DNA from: Halobacteriovoraceae bacterium
GTDB lineage: Bacteria; Bdellovibrionota; Bacteriovoracia; Bacteriovoracales; Bacteriovoracaceae
Reading direction: 5' to 3'
Assembly (NCBI GenBank): GCA_002707495.1
Contig: PAMZ01000006.1
Location: 1 to 64,000 of the forward strand
Length of the DNA stretch: 64,000 bases
Below the pieces are notes generated by a model. It searched no databases. It saw nothing but the letters and a program-made list of their open reading frames with translations, and had not been told where the DNA came from. Each line of letters begins with the position of its first letter. Within the stretch, counting starts at the first letter, position 1. The position numbers and the translations under genes were made by a program. Positions 8,649-17,330 of this stretch are shown one piece after another.

Positions 8649-9759
8649 GCATTTGTTCTAGTTGAATGAGTAGATTTGAATAAAATTCTAAGGATTCTCG
8701 GTTGATAACCAATTGACGTCTATTGTGTTCCAGACTTGTTTCAGCAGCTCTAAGTTGTGCTATTTGATTGTTTCTTCGAAAAATACTTTTATTTCTCTCG
8801 AGGATTCTAATATTGTCCTCTGAGACAGTTATATTATACTGACTGATATCTCGATTTTGGGTGTATGTATTAACTAGGTTTTGAAGAAAGTTTCGATCAT
8901 GTGAAAGATCGTTTTGATAATCGTTAAGTTTTGTTTGATAGTTATTTCTAAAACGATCCATATAGCTCAAGTCAAAGAGGATATGCAGAACAAAACCTTC
9001 CTCATCGACGAGTTCACCACTGGAAGAGAAAAAGTTTAGGATAGGATCATAGCTATTCCAGTTGTATTGGTTTTCCAATTGGATAAGAATTTTAGATCCT
9101 TCAATGAAAGCATTATACTCGCCCCCGGATCTTCTTAGTTCTAAATCAGCAAAGTCAGAGGGATCACTTAAATCATCTAGGGTGTATACCTTATTATTAT
9201 CACCAAGGTAATGTTCTAGCTCATGCACAAAAACACTTAGGACTCTCCCAAATTTCATGCCCGGTCGAATACATAATATAGGCCACTCTTGAATCACAAG
9301 TGAAATATAAACTTCATTATTTTCGGCATACCACTGATAGGAATTTTCCATTTGTTCGAGAATATCAGGTCTATCAAAAATAAGTTCAGGCCTTGATAAA
9401 TCAAGTCCATAAACTAAGCCTTGTTGATATGTTCTGGTTTGTCCTCTTTGATAGGTCCCTTGAACATCTAATTCTAACTCGCAGGTTCTGATATATTGAG
9501 AAATCGCTAATTTTTCAGTTAGACCTAGGTTTTCCTCTAGGTGATTCCATTTTTCTTGTAGCCCTAGTTCAAACAACCCGGCTTCAATCGCTTCTAACTC
9601 TTGGATGGAAAGGGCCCTATAAGTAGAGTCCTCGATAAATGTATTTTCTAGGTCTTCAAAACTGAAGGCCATAGCCTGGTAGGATCCAGTTAATAATCCA
9701 AATATAATCAATAGTATGGGCATGAATCTTGCGCCCCGAAGTCTTGATTTAAAGTTCAT
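8605..9759 (-). CDS. Exported protein with HExxH zincin-like motif
   Basis: 384 residues with an N-terminal hydrophobic export signal (about 12-31, ending QAMA). The motif VFVHELEHYLGD gives H179-E180-x-x-H183, the classic zinc-metallopeptidase signature, and the acidic residues E214 or E220 (GGEYNAFIE) could supply the third ligand. The last 130 residues are Asn/Gln/Arg-rich and probably helical. I do not recognise a named peptidase family, so peptidase activity is inference from the motif. The stop lies within the end of the M28 gene on the other strand (44-base convergent overlap). The ribosome binding site is weak. Confidence 0.6.
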   Translation of the reverse strand: MNFKSRLRGARFMPILLIIFGLLTGSYQAMAFSFEDLENTFIEDSTYRALSIQELEAIEAGLFELGLQEKWNHLEENLGLTEKLAISQYIRTCELELDVQGTYQRGQTRTYQQGLVYGLDLSRPELIFDRPDILEQMENSYQWYAENNEVYISLVIQEWPILCIRPGMKFGRVLSVFVHELEHYLGDNNKVYTLDDLSDPSDFADLELRRSGGEYNAFIEGSKILIQLENQYNWNSYDPILNFFSSSGELVDEEGFVLHILFDLSYMDRFRNNYQTKLNDYQNDLSHDRNFLQNLVNTYTQNRDISQYNITVSEDNIRILERNKSIFRRNNQIAQLRAAETSLEHNRRQLVINRESLEFYSNLLIQLEQMLNERSQNFPELHQD

Positions 9760-9839
9760 ATAGTTTTTTACCCTAATTGTTCTTTAATATAGGGTGCATT
9801 TTTGGTGCCGCTAAAAATACGTAATATCAAGTGCTTAAT

Positions 9840-9869
9840 GTACTCTTAGCTGTCTAAATAATTGAGTAC
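9840..9869. promoter_or_regulatory. Inverted half-sites in a divergent intergenic region
   Basis: GTACTC (9840-9845) and GAGTAC (9864-9869) form an inverted repeat separated by 18 bases, in the 212-base gap between the divergent genes starting at 9759 and 9972. It could be an operator. Nothing else recognisable was seen in the gap. Confidence 0.2.
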
Positions 9870-9971
9870 TGTCAAAATGATTAGGTAAATCTATGTAATT
9901 TATTCATAAATAATTTCAAAGTGTGAAGGTTTTGATAAATCATCTGAAATTTGAAAAAGGAATAAAGATTT

Positions 9972-11273
9972 ATGAAGTATCTTATTTTAGGGGTTTGTCT
10001 ACTATCAGTTCAAGCATTTGCTAATCTTCAAGTTATCAAACTAGAAGAAACGCAGACAGAGACAATGCTTTTTCTCAATAATGGTGAGATCGTTGAAATT
10101 GAAAACACAAATACGGAACTCATTGACCTTGCTCGCGAGGCTCATACAAATCAATATGGTATCGAAATTTCAAAAATTTCTCATAATTTGGAAACTCCCG
10201 ATTTAGTTTCTTCTATCAAATTAATTCCAAGATATCCGCAAGCAGCTAACACGCAAAAAGATAGAAGAATACAAGACCCTTTATACTCAGCAAATTTGAG
10301 TCAATTTTCTACTTATGATCAAGCTCAGTCTTTGATGGACACTTTCAATGGGTCAACTGATGATGATTCTCAGTGCTATAACCGCGCACATATGTGGACC
10401 TATGAGGCGGCAGTGGTTCATGGCGAGAACTTAGGTAAGCTATGGATCTTTTTTACACGAAGATATATTCGTGAATACAGATATAAGTGGTGGTTTCATG
10501 TTTCTCCTTACGCGGAAGTTAATGATGGAAATGAGCGCTATGTACTTGACCGTGGTTTCACAATGGTTCCTTATAATGTAACGAATTGGAAAAACCTTTT
10601 TATGAAAAATCAGGCAAATTGCCCAGTTGTAGAAAGATATAGCGATTATGAGGATAACCAAAGATCACAATACTGCTACCTCATTTATTCCTCTCAATTT
10701 TACTGGCAACCACAGCACTTAGAGAGGCTAGAAAATAGAAATCAAATACAAAACAGATATAATGAGTCGGATTTAAGGATCACTTATAGAGACGCTCTAA
10801 CGAGATGGAATGGTAGTATTCCAAGGTTAGGTATGCAGCCTAGACCAGCACCTCGCACTAGACCTAGTACAAGGCCTGACGTTCCGACCACTAGACCAGA
10901 GCCTAGACCAAGACCACAACCACGCCCAAGACCTGAGCCTAGACCGAGACCACAACCTGAGCGAAGAGCTTTAAGTGTTGGGGAATGGATTATAAGTTCA
11001 AATGGAGTAGATGGTCAGGTGACTGGTAGGGCCAACGAGCATCAGGTATACGTAAAATATACGACAGAGCGAAATTCACTTATTCAAAACACTAGAGACC
11101 TAGCAGTTAGATATGGTTCCGTTGGTGGCTTTTATGTCGGCCAAGCGATTATGAGTACTAATCGTGTCCGAGGAACTGTGACAGGAGTGTATCTAGATGG
11201 AATGCTGGCGGTACAATATGAAACTGTAGCAGGTCATATGAGACAGCATCCTAGTCAATTAAGAAGGCGCTAA
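9972..11273 (+). CDS. Secreted protein-glutaminase-like enzyme with Arg-Pro linker and two C-terminal SH3-like repeats
   Basis: 433 residues with a signal peptide (1-17, cut after AFA). Residues 130-200 carry the protein-glutamine deamidase triad pattern: CYNRAHMW (Cys135), WWFHVSPYAEV (His176) and RYVLDRGF (Asp193). Protein glutaminases hydrolyse the side-chain amide of glutamine in proteins. An Arg-Pro linker (about 290-332) leads to two similar blocks (SVGEWIISSNGVDGQVTG and YVGQAIMSTNRVRGTVTG) that look like small SH3-type binding domains. A paralogous triad occurs in the gene at 14874. The enzyme call is inferred from motif order. AAAAAGGA precedes the ATG. Confidence 0.65.
   Translation: MKYLILGVCLLSVQAFANLQVIKLEETQTETMLFLNNGEIVEIENTNTELIDLAREAHTNQYGIEISKISHNLETPDLVSSIKLIPRYPQAANTQKDRRIQDPLYSANLSQFSTYDQAQSLMDTFNGSTDDDSQCYNRAHMWTYEAAVVHGENLGKLWIFFTRRYIREYRYKWWFHVSPYAEVNDGNERYVLDRGFTMVPYNVTNWKNLFMKNQANCPVVERYSDYEDNQRSQYCYLIYSSQFYWQPQHLERLENRNQIQNRYNESDLRITYRDALTRWNGSIPRLGMQPRPAPRTRPSTRPDVPTTRPEPRPRPQPRPRPEPRPRPQPERRALSVGEWIISSNGVDGQVTGRANEHQVYVKYTTERNSLIQNTRDLAVRYGSVGGFYVGQAIMSTNRVRGTVTGVYLDGMLAVQYETVAGHMRQHPSQLRRR
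10839..10967 (+). repeat. Arg-Pro-rich low-complexity linker coding repeat
   Basis: Imperfect repeats of the codon set for RP, EPRP and QPRP within the 433-residue protein. The segment codes for a stiff, basic linker between the catalytic and C-terminal domains. Confidence 0.75.
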
Positions 11274-11348
11274 AATCTATTTTATTCTGTCATTTTTAAA
11301 AAAATGAGAAAATAGCCTATAATAAGTAAAAGATCTCAAGGAGGAGAT

Positions 11349-12071
11349 TTGAAGCTTGTTGTAATAATAGCCATATTGCCATGGTCAGTTCTCGCTGGTC
11401 ATTACCAACACAGCTGTTTAAATAAAGAAGTTATTGATCATAGTTATTACAGCCTTTGTTATAACGAAAAACATGAGCAGTCACAATGGACCGAGCATAA
11501 GCTAAATAAGTCACTTATATCGGGCCTCCAAACAAGAACTAATAATTTTCGAGAAGATCCAAAAATTACCTCTGGCTCAGCCGGATCAAGAGATTACCGA
11601 GGTTCAGGTTATGACAGAGGTCATTTAGTTCCGGCCGGAGATATGAAAGAAAACTATACTTCTATGAGTGAGAGCTTTTTCATGAGTAATATGTCTCCGC
11701 AAAAGCCTGGATTTAATCGAGGTATTTGGAGAGTCTTAGAAGAAGAGATACGGTCATGGGTTAAAAATACAGAGTTAATTGTTTTGACCGGACCAGTTTT
11801 GCGATCAGGGCTTGACCAGATTAAAGGAATATCGATACCTGATCAATTTTATAAAATCGTTTATCATCCTCAAAGTGGACGAATGATTGGGTTTTTATTG
11901 AACAACGAATATTCAAGAACACCACTAGAAGAGTTCGCTGTATCAGTAAATGAGATTGAACAGTTAACCGGTATAGACTTTTTTTCAAATCTTCCTCTTG
12001 AAGTCCAAAATAAACTCGAGTCCCAAAGAAACTATCGTGAATGGATTGAGGCCCTGAACTTAAGCTGGTAA
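11349..12071 (+). CDS. Secreted DNA/RNA non-specific endonuclease (NUC1/EndA family)
   Basis: 240 residues starting at TTG: a strong AAGGAGGAG ends just before it and this start gives a clean signal peptide (1-16, ending VLA). Active-site motif YDRGHLVPAGDM places the general base at His92. Asn114 (SNMSPQ) and Asn123 (FNRGIW) supply the metal site of beta-beta-alpha metal nucleases. The family cleaves DNA and RNA without sequence preference, and the export signal points to extracellular or periplasmic nucleic acid degradation. Its last 40 bases overlap the convergent gene at 12032. Confidence 0.92.
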   Translation: MKLVVIIAILPWSVLAGHYQHSCLNKEVIDHSYYSLCYNEKHEQSQWTEHKLNKSLISGLQTRTNNFREDPKITSGSAGSRDYRGSGYDRGHLVPAGDMKENYTSMSESFFMSNMSPQKPGFNRGIWRVLEEEIRSWVKNTELIVLTGPVLRSGLDQIKGISIPDQFYKIVYHPQSGRMIGFLLNNEYSRTPLEEFAVSVNEIEQLTGIDFFSNLPLEVQNKLESQRNYREWIEALNLSW

Positions 12072-12892
12072 TCCCATTTTGATCCCCAATGGTGCCCGTG
12101 TTTTCTATGGATATAAACTTTGTGCCTAATATCCACTAGCTGCAAAAGATCTGAGTTGGAGATGTAGAGAGTTTTCGTGAAATGCCTATCGTCATTATTA
12201 AGTTCCAGCAAGTATTTGGCTATAGCTTTGAGTTCTTGGTGTAGAGATAGAATTATATTTGGATTTGTCGTTTTTAAACTCTGATAAGCTGCTAAGACTA
12301 GGGGAAATAACACATCAATAAGTTTTTTCAATTCTTCAGTATCGTCCCCATCTGATTCAATAAGAGTGTAGTCTACAATAAGATTGTTTTGAGGGATGAG
12401 ATGAATATCTACCAAAGGAAAGAGCCTTCGGTCTTCAGGACTAAGTAATGTACTATCACCTGAGGCAAGATTTTTATATATACTAGTCGTCTTTGCCCTG
12501 GGAATAGGGCCATCACTCGTAATAGAGTAGATATAAATATCATCTCTAAAAAGATCATCTTCAGCATTAAAGACTGTGAGCATATACATATCTAAGGTTA
12601 TGCTATGCAAGCTTGGGTCTAAAAAGATTGTCGAAGAGTGGTTAGAGCTACTCCTATCTCGCTCTAAAGGAATCTGTGCTTTAACATCTATTTTTAAACC
12701 TTTTAAAAAATTTTTGGAAATAAAACTCTTTTCTAGTATCAAACTTGAAGAATAGTATTGAGAATTGCCTGGTTGGGTGAAGGCATTGAGTTGGTTTAAA
12801 ACAATAGGCGCTAGCTTAGAGAGGCCTGATTGAGGTTGTGCACTTTGTATGAATGAACAGATCAGAAAAAGAAAAGTATATTTTAGTTTCAT
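12032..12892 (-). CDS. Secreted protein of unknown function
   Basis: 286 residues with a signal peptide (1-18 or so, ending SAQPQS) and an AAGGAG ribosome binding site. The body is mixed alpha/beta without cysteines in the mature region. It contains a helical segment around the central LIDVLFPLVLAAYQSLK and ends in a His-rich stretch (RKHGHHWGSKWDY). I do not recognise a family. It is convergent with, and overlaps by 40 bases, the nuclease gene. About 110 AT-rich bases separate it from cysK. Confidence 0.55.
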   Translation of the reverse strand: MKLKYTFLFLICSFIQSAQPQSGLSKLAPIVLNQLNAFTQPGNSQYYSSSLILEKSFISKNFLKGLKIDVKAQIPLERDRSSSNHSSTIFLDPSLHSITLDMYMLTVFNAEDDLFRDDIYIYSITSDGPIPRAKTTSIYKNLASGDSTLLSPEDRRLFPLVDIHLIPQNNLIVDYTLIESDGDDTEELKKLIDVLFPLVLAAYQSLKTTNPNIILSLHQELKAIAKYLLELNNDDRHFTKTLYISNSDLLQLVDIRHKVYIHRKHGHHWGSKWDYQLKFRASIHSR

Positions 12893-13002
12893 AAGACTCC
12901 TTGTTAGAAGTCATTATGCTCCATGAAAGAAAAAGAAAAAGTAAATCAAGAAAAAATAAATGAAAAAGTATGAAAGTAGTCACTTTTTTGACTTTATATA
13001 TT

Positions 13003-14013
13003 CTATTTTAGTTTATTTTTAATTTCTTCTAGACTTAGTTTGAAATTAATTTGTTTTTCATTTAAAAACTCTTCGTTTTGCATTTTAGAAGCAGATCTTT
13101 CACCAAGATCGCAAAGAAAGGTTAAAATTCTCTTGCCTGAATTTTGATTTTTAAGCCCTAGCTTAAAGGCAGCGCAGACGTTAAGCGAAGAACTAGTGCC
13201 GAGAATTATACCGTCTTGGTCTTTGATATGTCTGGATAGTGAAATATGAGTAGAGTCATCTATACTAAAACTTCCATCCAACAAAGCTTTTGAGAAATTG
13301 GCCGTCTTTCGCATAATACCAATTCCTTCGGTAATAGAGCTTCCTTGAGCTTTAAACTCACCGTCTTTTATAAAGGAGTGGAGTCCTGATCCCTGGGGAT
13401 CTACAAGAAATGTTTTTATCGTGGGGATTTTTTCTTTTAGAAATTTTGAATTACCTCCTATCGTTCCCCCCGTCCCAGCAGCACAAACAAAGAAATCTAA
13501 TTCCCCTTGAAGTTGTTGATAAATTTCAGGTGCAGTATGCTCATAGTGGGCAAGAAAGTTATCATTATTTTCAAATTGATTGGCCCACCAATAATTTGGA
13601 TTTTCAGATCCGAGTCTCTGCGCTGTATGGTAGAAATGATTTTCATTAGCAAAGGGAACTGGATCTACGAGTTTAAGTTTTGCCCCAAAAGCTTCAATCA
13701 TACTCTGTTTTTCAAGAGTTTGACCTTTTGGCATAACCGCCAACATTTCTAAACCAAAACTTTTTGCCACTAATGCTAGACCTATCCCGGTGTTTCCGGC
13801 TGTCCCTTCAACGATGGTCATACCTTCTTTTAAATCCCCTCTATCAATGGCATTTTGTACCATCTTTAGGGCCGCTCGATCTTTAATAGAGCCTCCTGGA
13901 TTAAATGACTCACATTTAACTAGAATCTCACATCCTGTGATTTTGGATAAACTAGGAATTTTTAAAATGGGGGTATTTCCAATTAGTTCAGCTTGATTCT
14001 TAGCAATTTTCAT
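13003..14013 (-). CDS. cysK: Cysteine synthase family PLP enzyme
   Basis: 336 residues of the fold-type II PLP family. The lysine that binds PLP is in GGSIKDRA, the substrate loop is EGTAGNTG, the glycine-rich phosphate loop is AAGTGGTIGG, and SSSLN is near the end. The enzyme makes cysteine from O-acetylserine and sulfide. The divergent serine acetyltransferase supports this over cystathionine beta-synthase. The ATG at 14013 is preferred because AAAAGGA lies about 10 bases upstream. An in-frame TTG at 14022 has no room for a ribosome binding site. The C-terminal 30 residues extend beyond the core and are Lys/Glu/Asn-rich. Confidence 0.88.
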   Translation of the reverse strand: MKIAKNQAELIGNTPILKIPSLSKITGCEILVKCESFNPGGSIKDRAALKMVQNAIDRGDLKEGMTIVEGTAGNTGIGLALVAKSFGLEMLAVMPKGQTLEKQSMIEAFGAKLKLVDPVPFANENHFYHTAQRLGSENPNYWWANQFENNDNFLAHYEHTAPEIYQQLQGELDFFVCAAGTGGTIGGNSKFLKEKIPTIKTFLVDPQGSGLHSFIKDGEFKAQGSSITEGIGIMRKTANFSKALLDGSFSIDDSTHISLSRHIKDQDGIILGTSSSLNVCAAFKLGLKNQNSGKRILTFLCDLGERSASKMQNEEFLNEKQINFKLSLEEIKNKLK

Positions 14014-14051
14014 ATTTCTCAAATCCTTTTTCTATTATAGGATACTACAGG

Positions 14052-14852
14052 ATGAATCGAGATCAATTGCAAAAACTTTACGAGCTAAAATACCGGGGTG
14101 AGAACATCAGTCTTTGTCGCGGACTCATGGAGTGCTTTGCTGACTCGCTATTAAAATTATTATTTCCCGCCATGTGTGATCAATCTGCGAATTCATTTGA
14201 GGAGTTTGAGCAAAATATTAATCATCTAGATAATGATTTACGTGAAATCTTGAGTTGTTTAAATAAACAATTAACTTGTCAGTTGGATCTAGACGAAATT
14301 TCTAAGAAGTTCTTTGGAAATTTAAATCAGTTTGAAAGAGAAATGACATTAGATGCCGAATATATTTTAAACGAAGATCCAGCTGCGAGAAGTTTAAATG
14401 AAGTCATTATTTGTTATCCTGGGTTCTATGCTACGAGCATATACCGGTTAGCACACTTCTTTTTTAAGGAAGGGCTTCCTTTATTTCCGAGAATACTTAC
14501 TGAATACGCTCACAGACGGACGGGTATTGATATACATCCTGGAGCTGAGATTGGTTGTCCATTTTATATAGATCATGGAACAGGGGTCGTTATAGGTGAA
14601 ACGGCCAAAATTGGGAAAAGGGTTAAGCTTTATCAGGGTGTTACTCTAGGTGCAAGTACAGTGGCAAAGACGTTAGTAGATAAGAAGCGTCATCCTACGA
14701 TAGAGGATGATGTGGTAATATATTCGAATGCAACAATATTGGGCGGAAAAACAATTGTTGGCGCTGGCTCTGTTATAGGTGGAAATGTTTGGTTGGTTGA
14801 ATCCGTGGCAAGTAACTCTAAAATATTTTATAAAAGTACAGGAGAGTCGTAG
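14052..14852 (+). CDS. cysE: Serine O-acetyltransferase
   Basis: 266 residues. The N-terminal helical domain is followed by left-handed beta-helix hexapeptide repeats from about residue 155 (GIDIHPGAEIG, YIDHGTGVVIGETAKIG, VKLYQGVTLGAST, ATILGGKTIVGAGSVIGG). The DHGTG and GETA motifs are typical of CysE, which transfers acetyl from acetyl-CoA to serine and supplies O-acetylserine to CysK. The starts of cysE and cysK are 38 bases apart on opposite strands, so they probably share control. TAGGA precedes the ATG. The stop codon lies in the loop of a perfect hairpin. Confidence 0.92.
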   Translation: MNRDQLQKLYELKYRGENISLCRGLMECFADSLLKLLFPAMCDQSANSFEEFEQNINHLDNDLREILSCLNKQLTCQLDLDEISKKFFGNLNQFEREMTLDAEYILNEDPAARSLNEVIICYPGFYATSIYRLAHFFFKEGLPLFPRILTEYAHRRTGIDIHPGAEIGCPFYIDHGTGVVIGETAKIGKRVKLYQGVTLGASTVAKTLVDKKRHPTIEDDVVIYSNATILGGKTIVGAGSVIGGNVWLVESVASNSKIFYKSTGES

Positions 14853-14863
14853 GGACTCTCCTG
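14839..14863 (-). terminator. Hairpin terminator, mainly for the minus-strand glutaminase-like gene
   Basis: CAGGAGAGTC (14839-14848) pairs perfectly with GACTCTCCTG (14854-14863) around a 5-base loop containing the cysE stop. Read on the minus strand it is followed by the T-rich TGTACTTTTATAAAATATTT. On the plus strand the tail is not T-rich, so it may terminate cysE less well. Confidence 0.65.
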
Positions 14864-14873
14864 AAGTTAAGCA

Positions 14874-15902
14874 TTATCTTTCTCTTTCAATTCTTCTTCT
14901 AAAATCTCTGGATCCTCGTTTTATCTCACGAGCTGCATCTCTTAATTCAGCATAAATCCAGTCAGTCGTTGTGTACCGATTTCTACCGTCAATAAAGTTT
15001 TGCTCAGTATAGACAGAGTTATTGACAGGAATAGCATAATTCATATTGGACGAACCAAAAGCTTGTGCTCTTAGATCTATTTCATTGTAGTAGTACATTG
15101 GAGCTATGGTGTAAAAGCAGTAAGCATTACTATGATTTAAGTCGACGTCTGCAATTGAATCAGCTTTTTTACATTTGATATCGATTTGATCATAGCGATC
15201 CATACCAAGTTCTCTGTATTTTGCTAAGAGAGTATTGTACTGAGCAGTTCTGCCTCTAGATCTTGCTTTATTCATATCCAAGCGGATTCTTTGTTTTCTA
15301 GCTTGCCATAAAAGTTCGCCTCTAATGGTTAGGCCATCGAGCCATTCTTCGATTTTTGCAGGTCTTTTTTGCAAATTCCAAGCAGCATCCTGGCTATAAG
15401 GGAATCCTGCGTCGTAAGCTAGAATAAGTTCTTTATCTAAGACACGGTATTCACCATTATCTAGTTGCACTAGAGGAGCTACGTGATAATCCCAAGTTTT
15501 ATTGTAGCCAAGCATACGATATGTTCTGTAATCAATTAAATTTCTAAGGTCTCTTTTTTTCATATCCGCCATACCGTCAAGCTCGCGATTAAACTTATTG
15601 GTATAGTGGATAAATATTTTCATGCTTCTCACACCAAAATACTCGTACATATCATAGGCCCAGACGTGAGCTCTTCGGTAACAGTCCTTTCCGTCCATTT
15701 CAGCATTCATACTGTTCCAGATACTGTACAGACGGCTTTCGGAGACACTTGAAGGTGTATATCTCTCCATTGGGTTTCTAGGATAAACACTCATATTAGG
15801 ATAGGCATCCTGGACTGAGACAATATTTCTTTCTGGTATTGGACCTGCGTTTCCGAACGCGTGCGCACTCAATATGGCCATTGACCATAGTAAAATCTTC
15901 AT
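14874..15902 (-). CDS. Secreted protein-glutaminase-like enzyme
   Basis: 342 residues with a signal peptide (1-15, cut after SAHA or AFG). The protein-glutaminase-like triad is clear: DCYRRAHVWAYDM (Cys74), WDYHVAPLVQL (His140) and EYRVLDKEL (Asp156), with the same order and local sequence as the protein at 9972. Unlike that protein it has no Arg-Pro linker or SH3-like repeats. Its C-terminus is Arg-rich (RRIERER). Predicted role: deamidation, or another Cys-dependent attack on protein side chains, outside the cell; this is inference. An AGGGGA ribosome binding site precedes the ATG. The gene ends at a strong hairpin. Confidence 0.65.
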   Translation of the reverse strand: MKILLWSMAILSAHAFGNAGPIPERNIVSVQDAYPNMSVYPRNPMERYTPSSVSESRLYSIWNSMNAEMDGKDCYRRAHVWAYDMYEYFGVRSMKIFIHYTNKFNRELDGMADMKKRDLRNLIDYRTYRMLGYNKTWDYHVAPLVQLDNGEYRVLDKELILAYDAGFPYSQDAAWNLQKRPAKIEEWLDGLTIRGELLWQARKQRIRLDMNKARSRGRTAQYNTLLAKYRELGMDRYDQIDIKCKKADSIADVDLNHSNAYCFYTIAPMYYYNEIDLRAQAFGSSNMNYAIPVNNSVYTEQNFIDGRNRYTTTDWIYAELRDAAREIKRGSRDFRRRIERER

Positions 15903-16015
15903 ACATGTTCCCCTATGTAGATCTGAATTTTGAGGTCTTATAACACGTCACAAAATATTTTCATTAAAAAAAAGGCTATTTGTATTTTTTTTAGAGACCC
16001 TAGTAAAAAGCATTT

Positions 16016-17290
16016 TTAGCTGATGAAATAAGCAAGTTCAGGATTAACATTTAAGAGTTCAATACCTCTTTTTTGGTCGTATATTTGGTTGAATTCAACG
16101 AATTTTTTAAACAATTTTTTCTGCTCTTGTTCATCAAATTCTAATATCAATCTCTTTTTTACTCCATCTAAATTGCCTAGAAGGTACTCATAGTTTTTAG
16201 GAATTTTTTCTAATGTACTCTTTCTTAAGTCCTCTAATTGGACACTGGCAATCATTCTTAATTTTTTTGGTAAAGCTAATAAGCTTAAATAGCTGGGCAT
16301 GTTTAGAACGATTAGGTTGGGGATAGGAATGATAAATTTAAATTTCTCAAGGTAATGATAAAGCTTACTTAAATGAAGAATATTATTCATTTGTACCGTG
16401 GTGCTAATGAGAATCTCTGTAATATTGTAATCAAGATGATGGTTATCTAAAAAGTTCAAGTTTTTATCGATGTCGATCCATTTAGATGGATATCTAATAT
16501 AGTCATTTAATTCCTCGACTCCATCAATTGAAACTAGAAGTTTTACTTCTTTGAATTGCTTCCACTTTTCTAATAGGGAGTTGGGCAAAACGGTAAGATT
16601 GGTATTATAGGAGAGTGTAATATTTTTTGCTTCTCCAGACTCAATACATTTTTGTAAAATAATTTCCATGCCTGGAGTGAAGAAAGCTTCTCCACCAGCA
16701 AAATGAAGCCTTTCGAGCGCTCCAGCTTTTTCCTCGAATTCCTGGAGTAAGACTGAGCTTTGTTGCCAATTGATCTTTTTGAATTCATCCATTCTTTTAC
16801 GAGAGGAATAATTATAGAGGTGATCGGGTAGTTTTTCATAGTCTTTAATCCATTTGGAACTAGCATTAGGTCCACACATTCGACATTGTAGATTGCAAGT
16901 ATTCCCTAAGCGATAGTCTGCATGGATGATGGGTTGATCTATCGTTCCGTCAGGAGCCGTATTATCAATTAAGTTTTCAATTTTATCTTGGTACTGATCA
17001 ATTTCCGTCATTCTCCTGGAAGTACCGCCAAGTGATTCTGTTATTTTGCATCGACTACACTCTTCTGGGAATTCTCCCGCAAGGAGGCTAAGACGTAGCT
17101 CTTTCATATATTTGGTATTCATGATTTCTTGGTGAGAAAGCCCATCACTTATATGAATATCTTTTCCTGTCTGATCAGAACGATTATAAATATTGTATTC
17201 GTCGTTTATACAACACGCTTGGTAAAAGCCGGCATTTCCTACATAGCTATGTATCCATGGAAGTGGACAAAATTTATTCGACTTTGGCAT
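16016..17290 (-). CDS. Twitch/SPASM-like radical SAM protein
   Basis: 424 residues. The radical SAM cluster motif is CNLQCRMC (CxxxCxxC, within LGNTCNLQCRMCG), placed unusually late, near residue 130. It is preceded by an N-terminal CPLPW...CC...CSRC region that can bind an auxiliary cluster. This matches the family annotated as twitch domain-containing radical SAM proteins, often of unknown substrate. Such enzymes use SAM and a 4Fe-4S cluster for radical chemistry, often on peptides. No precursor peptide gene is visible next to it. No Shine-Dalgarno sequence; CATAAT ends six bases before the ATG. Confidence 0.8.
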   Translation of the reverse strand: MPKSNKFCPLPWIHSYVGNAGFYQACCINDEYNIYNRSDQTGKDIHISDGLSHQEIMNTKYMKELRLSLLAGEFPEECSRCKITESLGGTSRRMTEIDQYQDKIENLIDNTAPDGTIDQPIIHADYRLGNTCNLQCRMCGPNASSKWIKDYEKLPDHLYNYSSRKRMDEFKKINWQQSSVLLQEFEEKAGALERLHFAGGEAFFTPGMEIILQKCIESGEAKNITLSYNTNLTVLPNSLLEKWKQFKEVKLLVSIDGVEELNDYIRYPSKWIDIDKNLNFLDNHHLDYNITEILISTTVQMNNILHLSKLYHYLEKFKFIIPIPNLIVLNMPSYLSLLALPKKLRMIASVQLEDLRKSTLEKIPKNYEYLLGNLDGVKKRLILEFDEQEQKKLFKKFVEFNQIYDQKRGIELLNVNPELAYFIS

Positions 17291-17296
17291 AATATC

Positions 17297-17302
17297 ATTA
17301 TG
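17297..17302 (-). promoter_or_regulatory. Candidate -10 of a leaderless transcript for the radical SAM gene
   Basis: CATAAT on the minus strand ends six bases before the ATG at 17290. No ribosome binding site is present. Confidence 0.4.
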
Positions 17303-17330
17303 GCATATGTCTTAAGCTTCATAAAGTTTT

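Noticed and set aside
10839..10967. Possible tandem-repeat array or CRISPR-like element
   Set aside because: The repeats are short codon-level Arg-Pro units inside one reading frame, without spacers.
16570..16875. 101-codon frame within the radical SAM gene
   Set aside because: Same strand but another frame, fully inside the radical SAM coding region, Lys/Ser-rich and without a plausible start.
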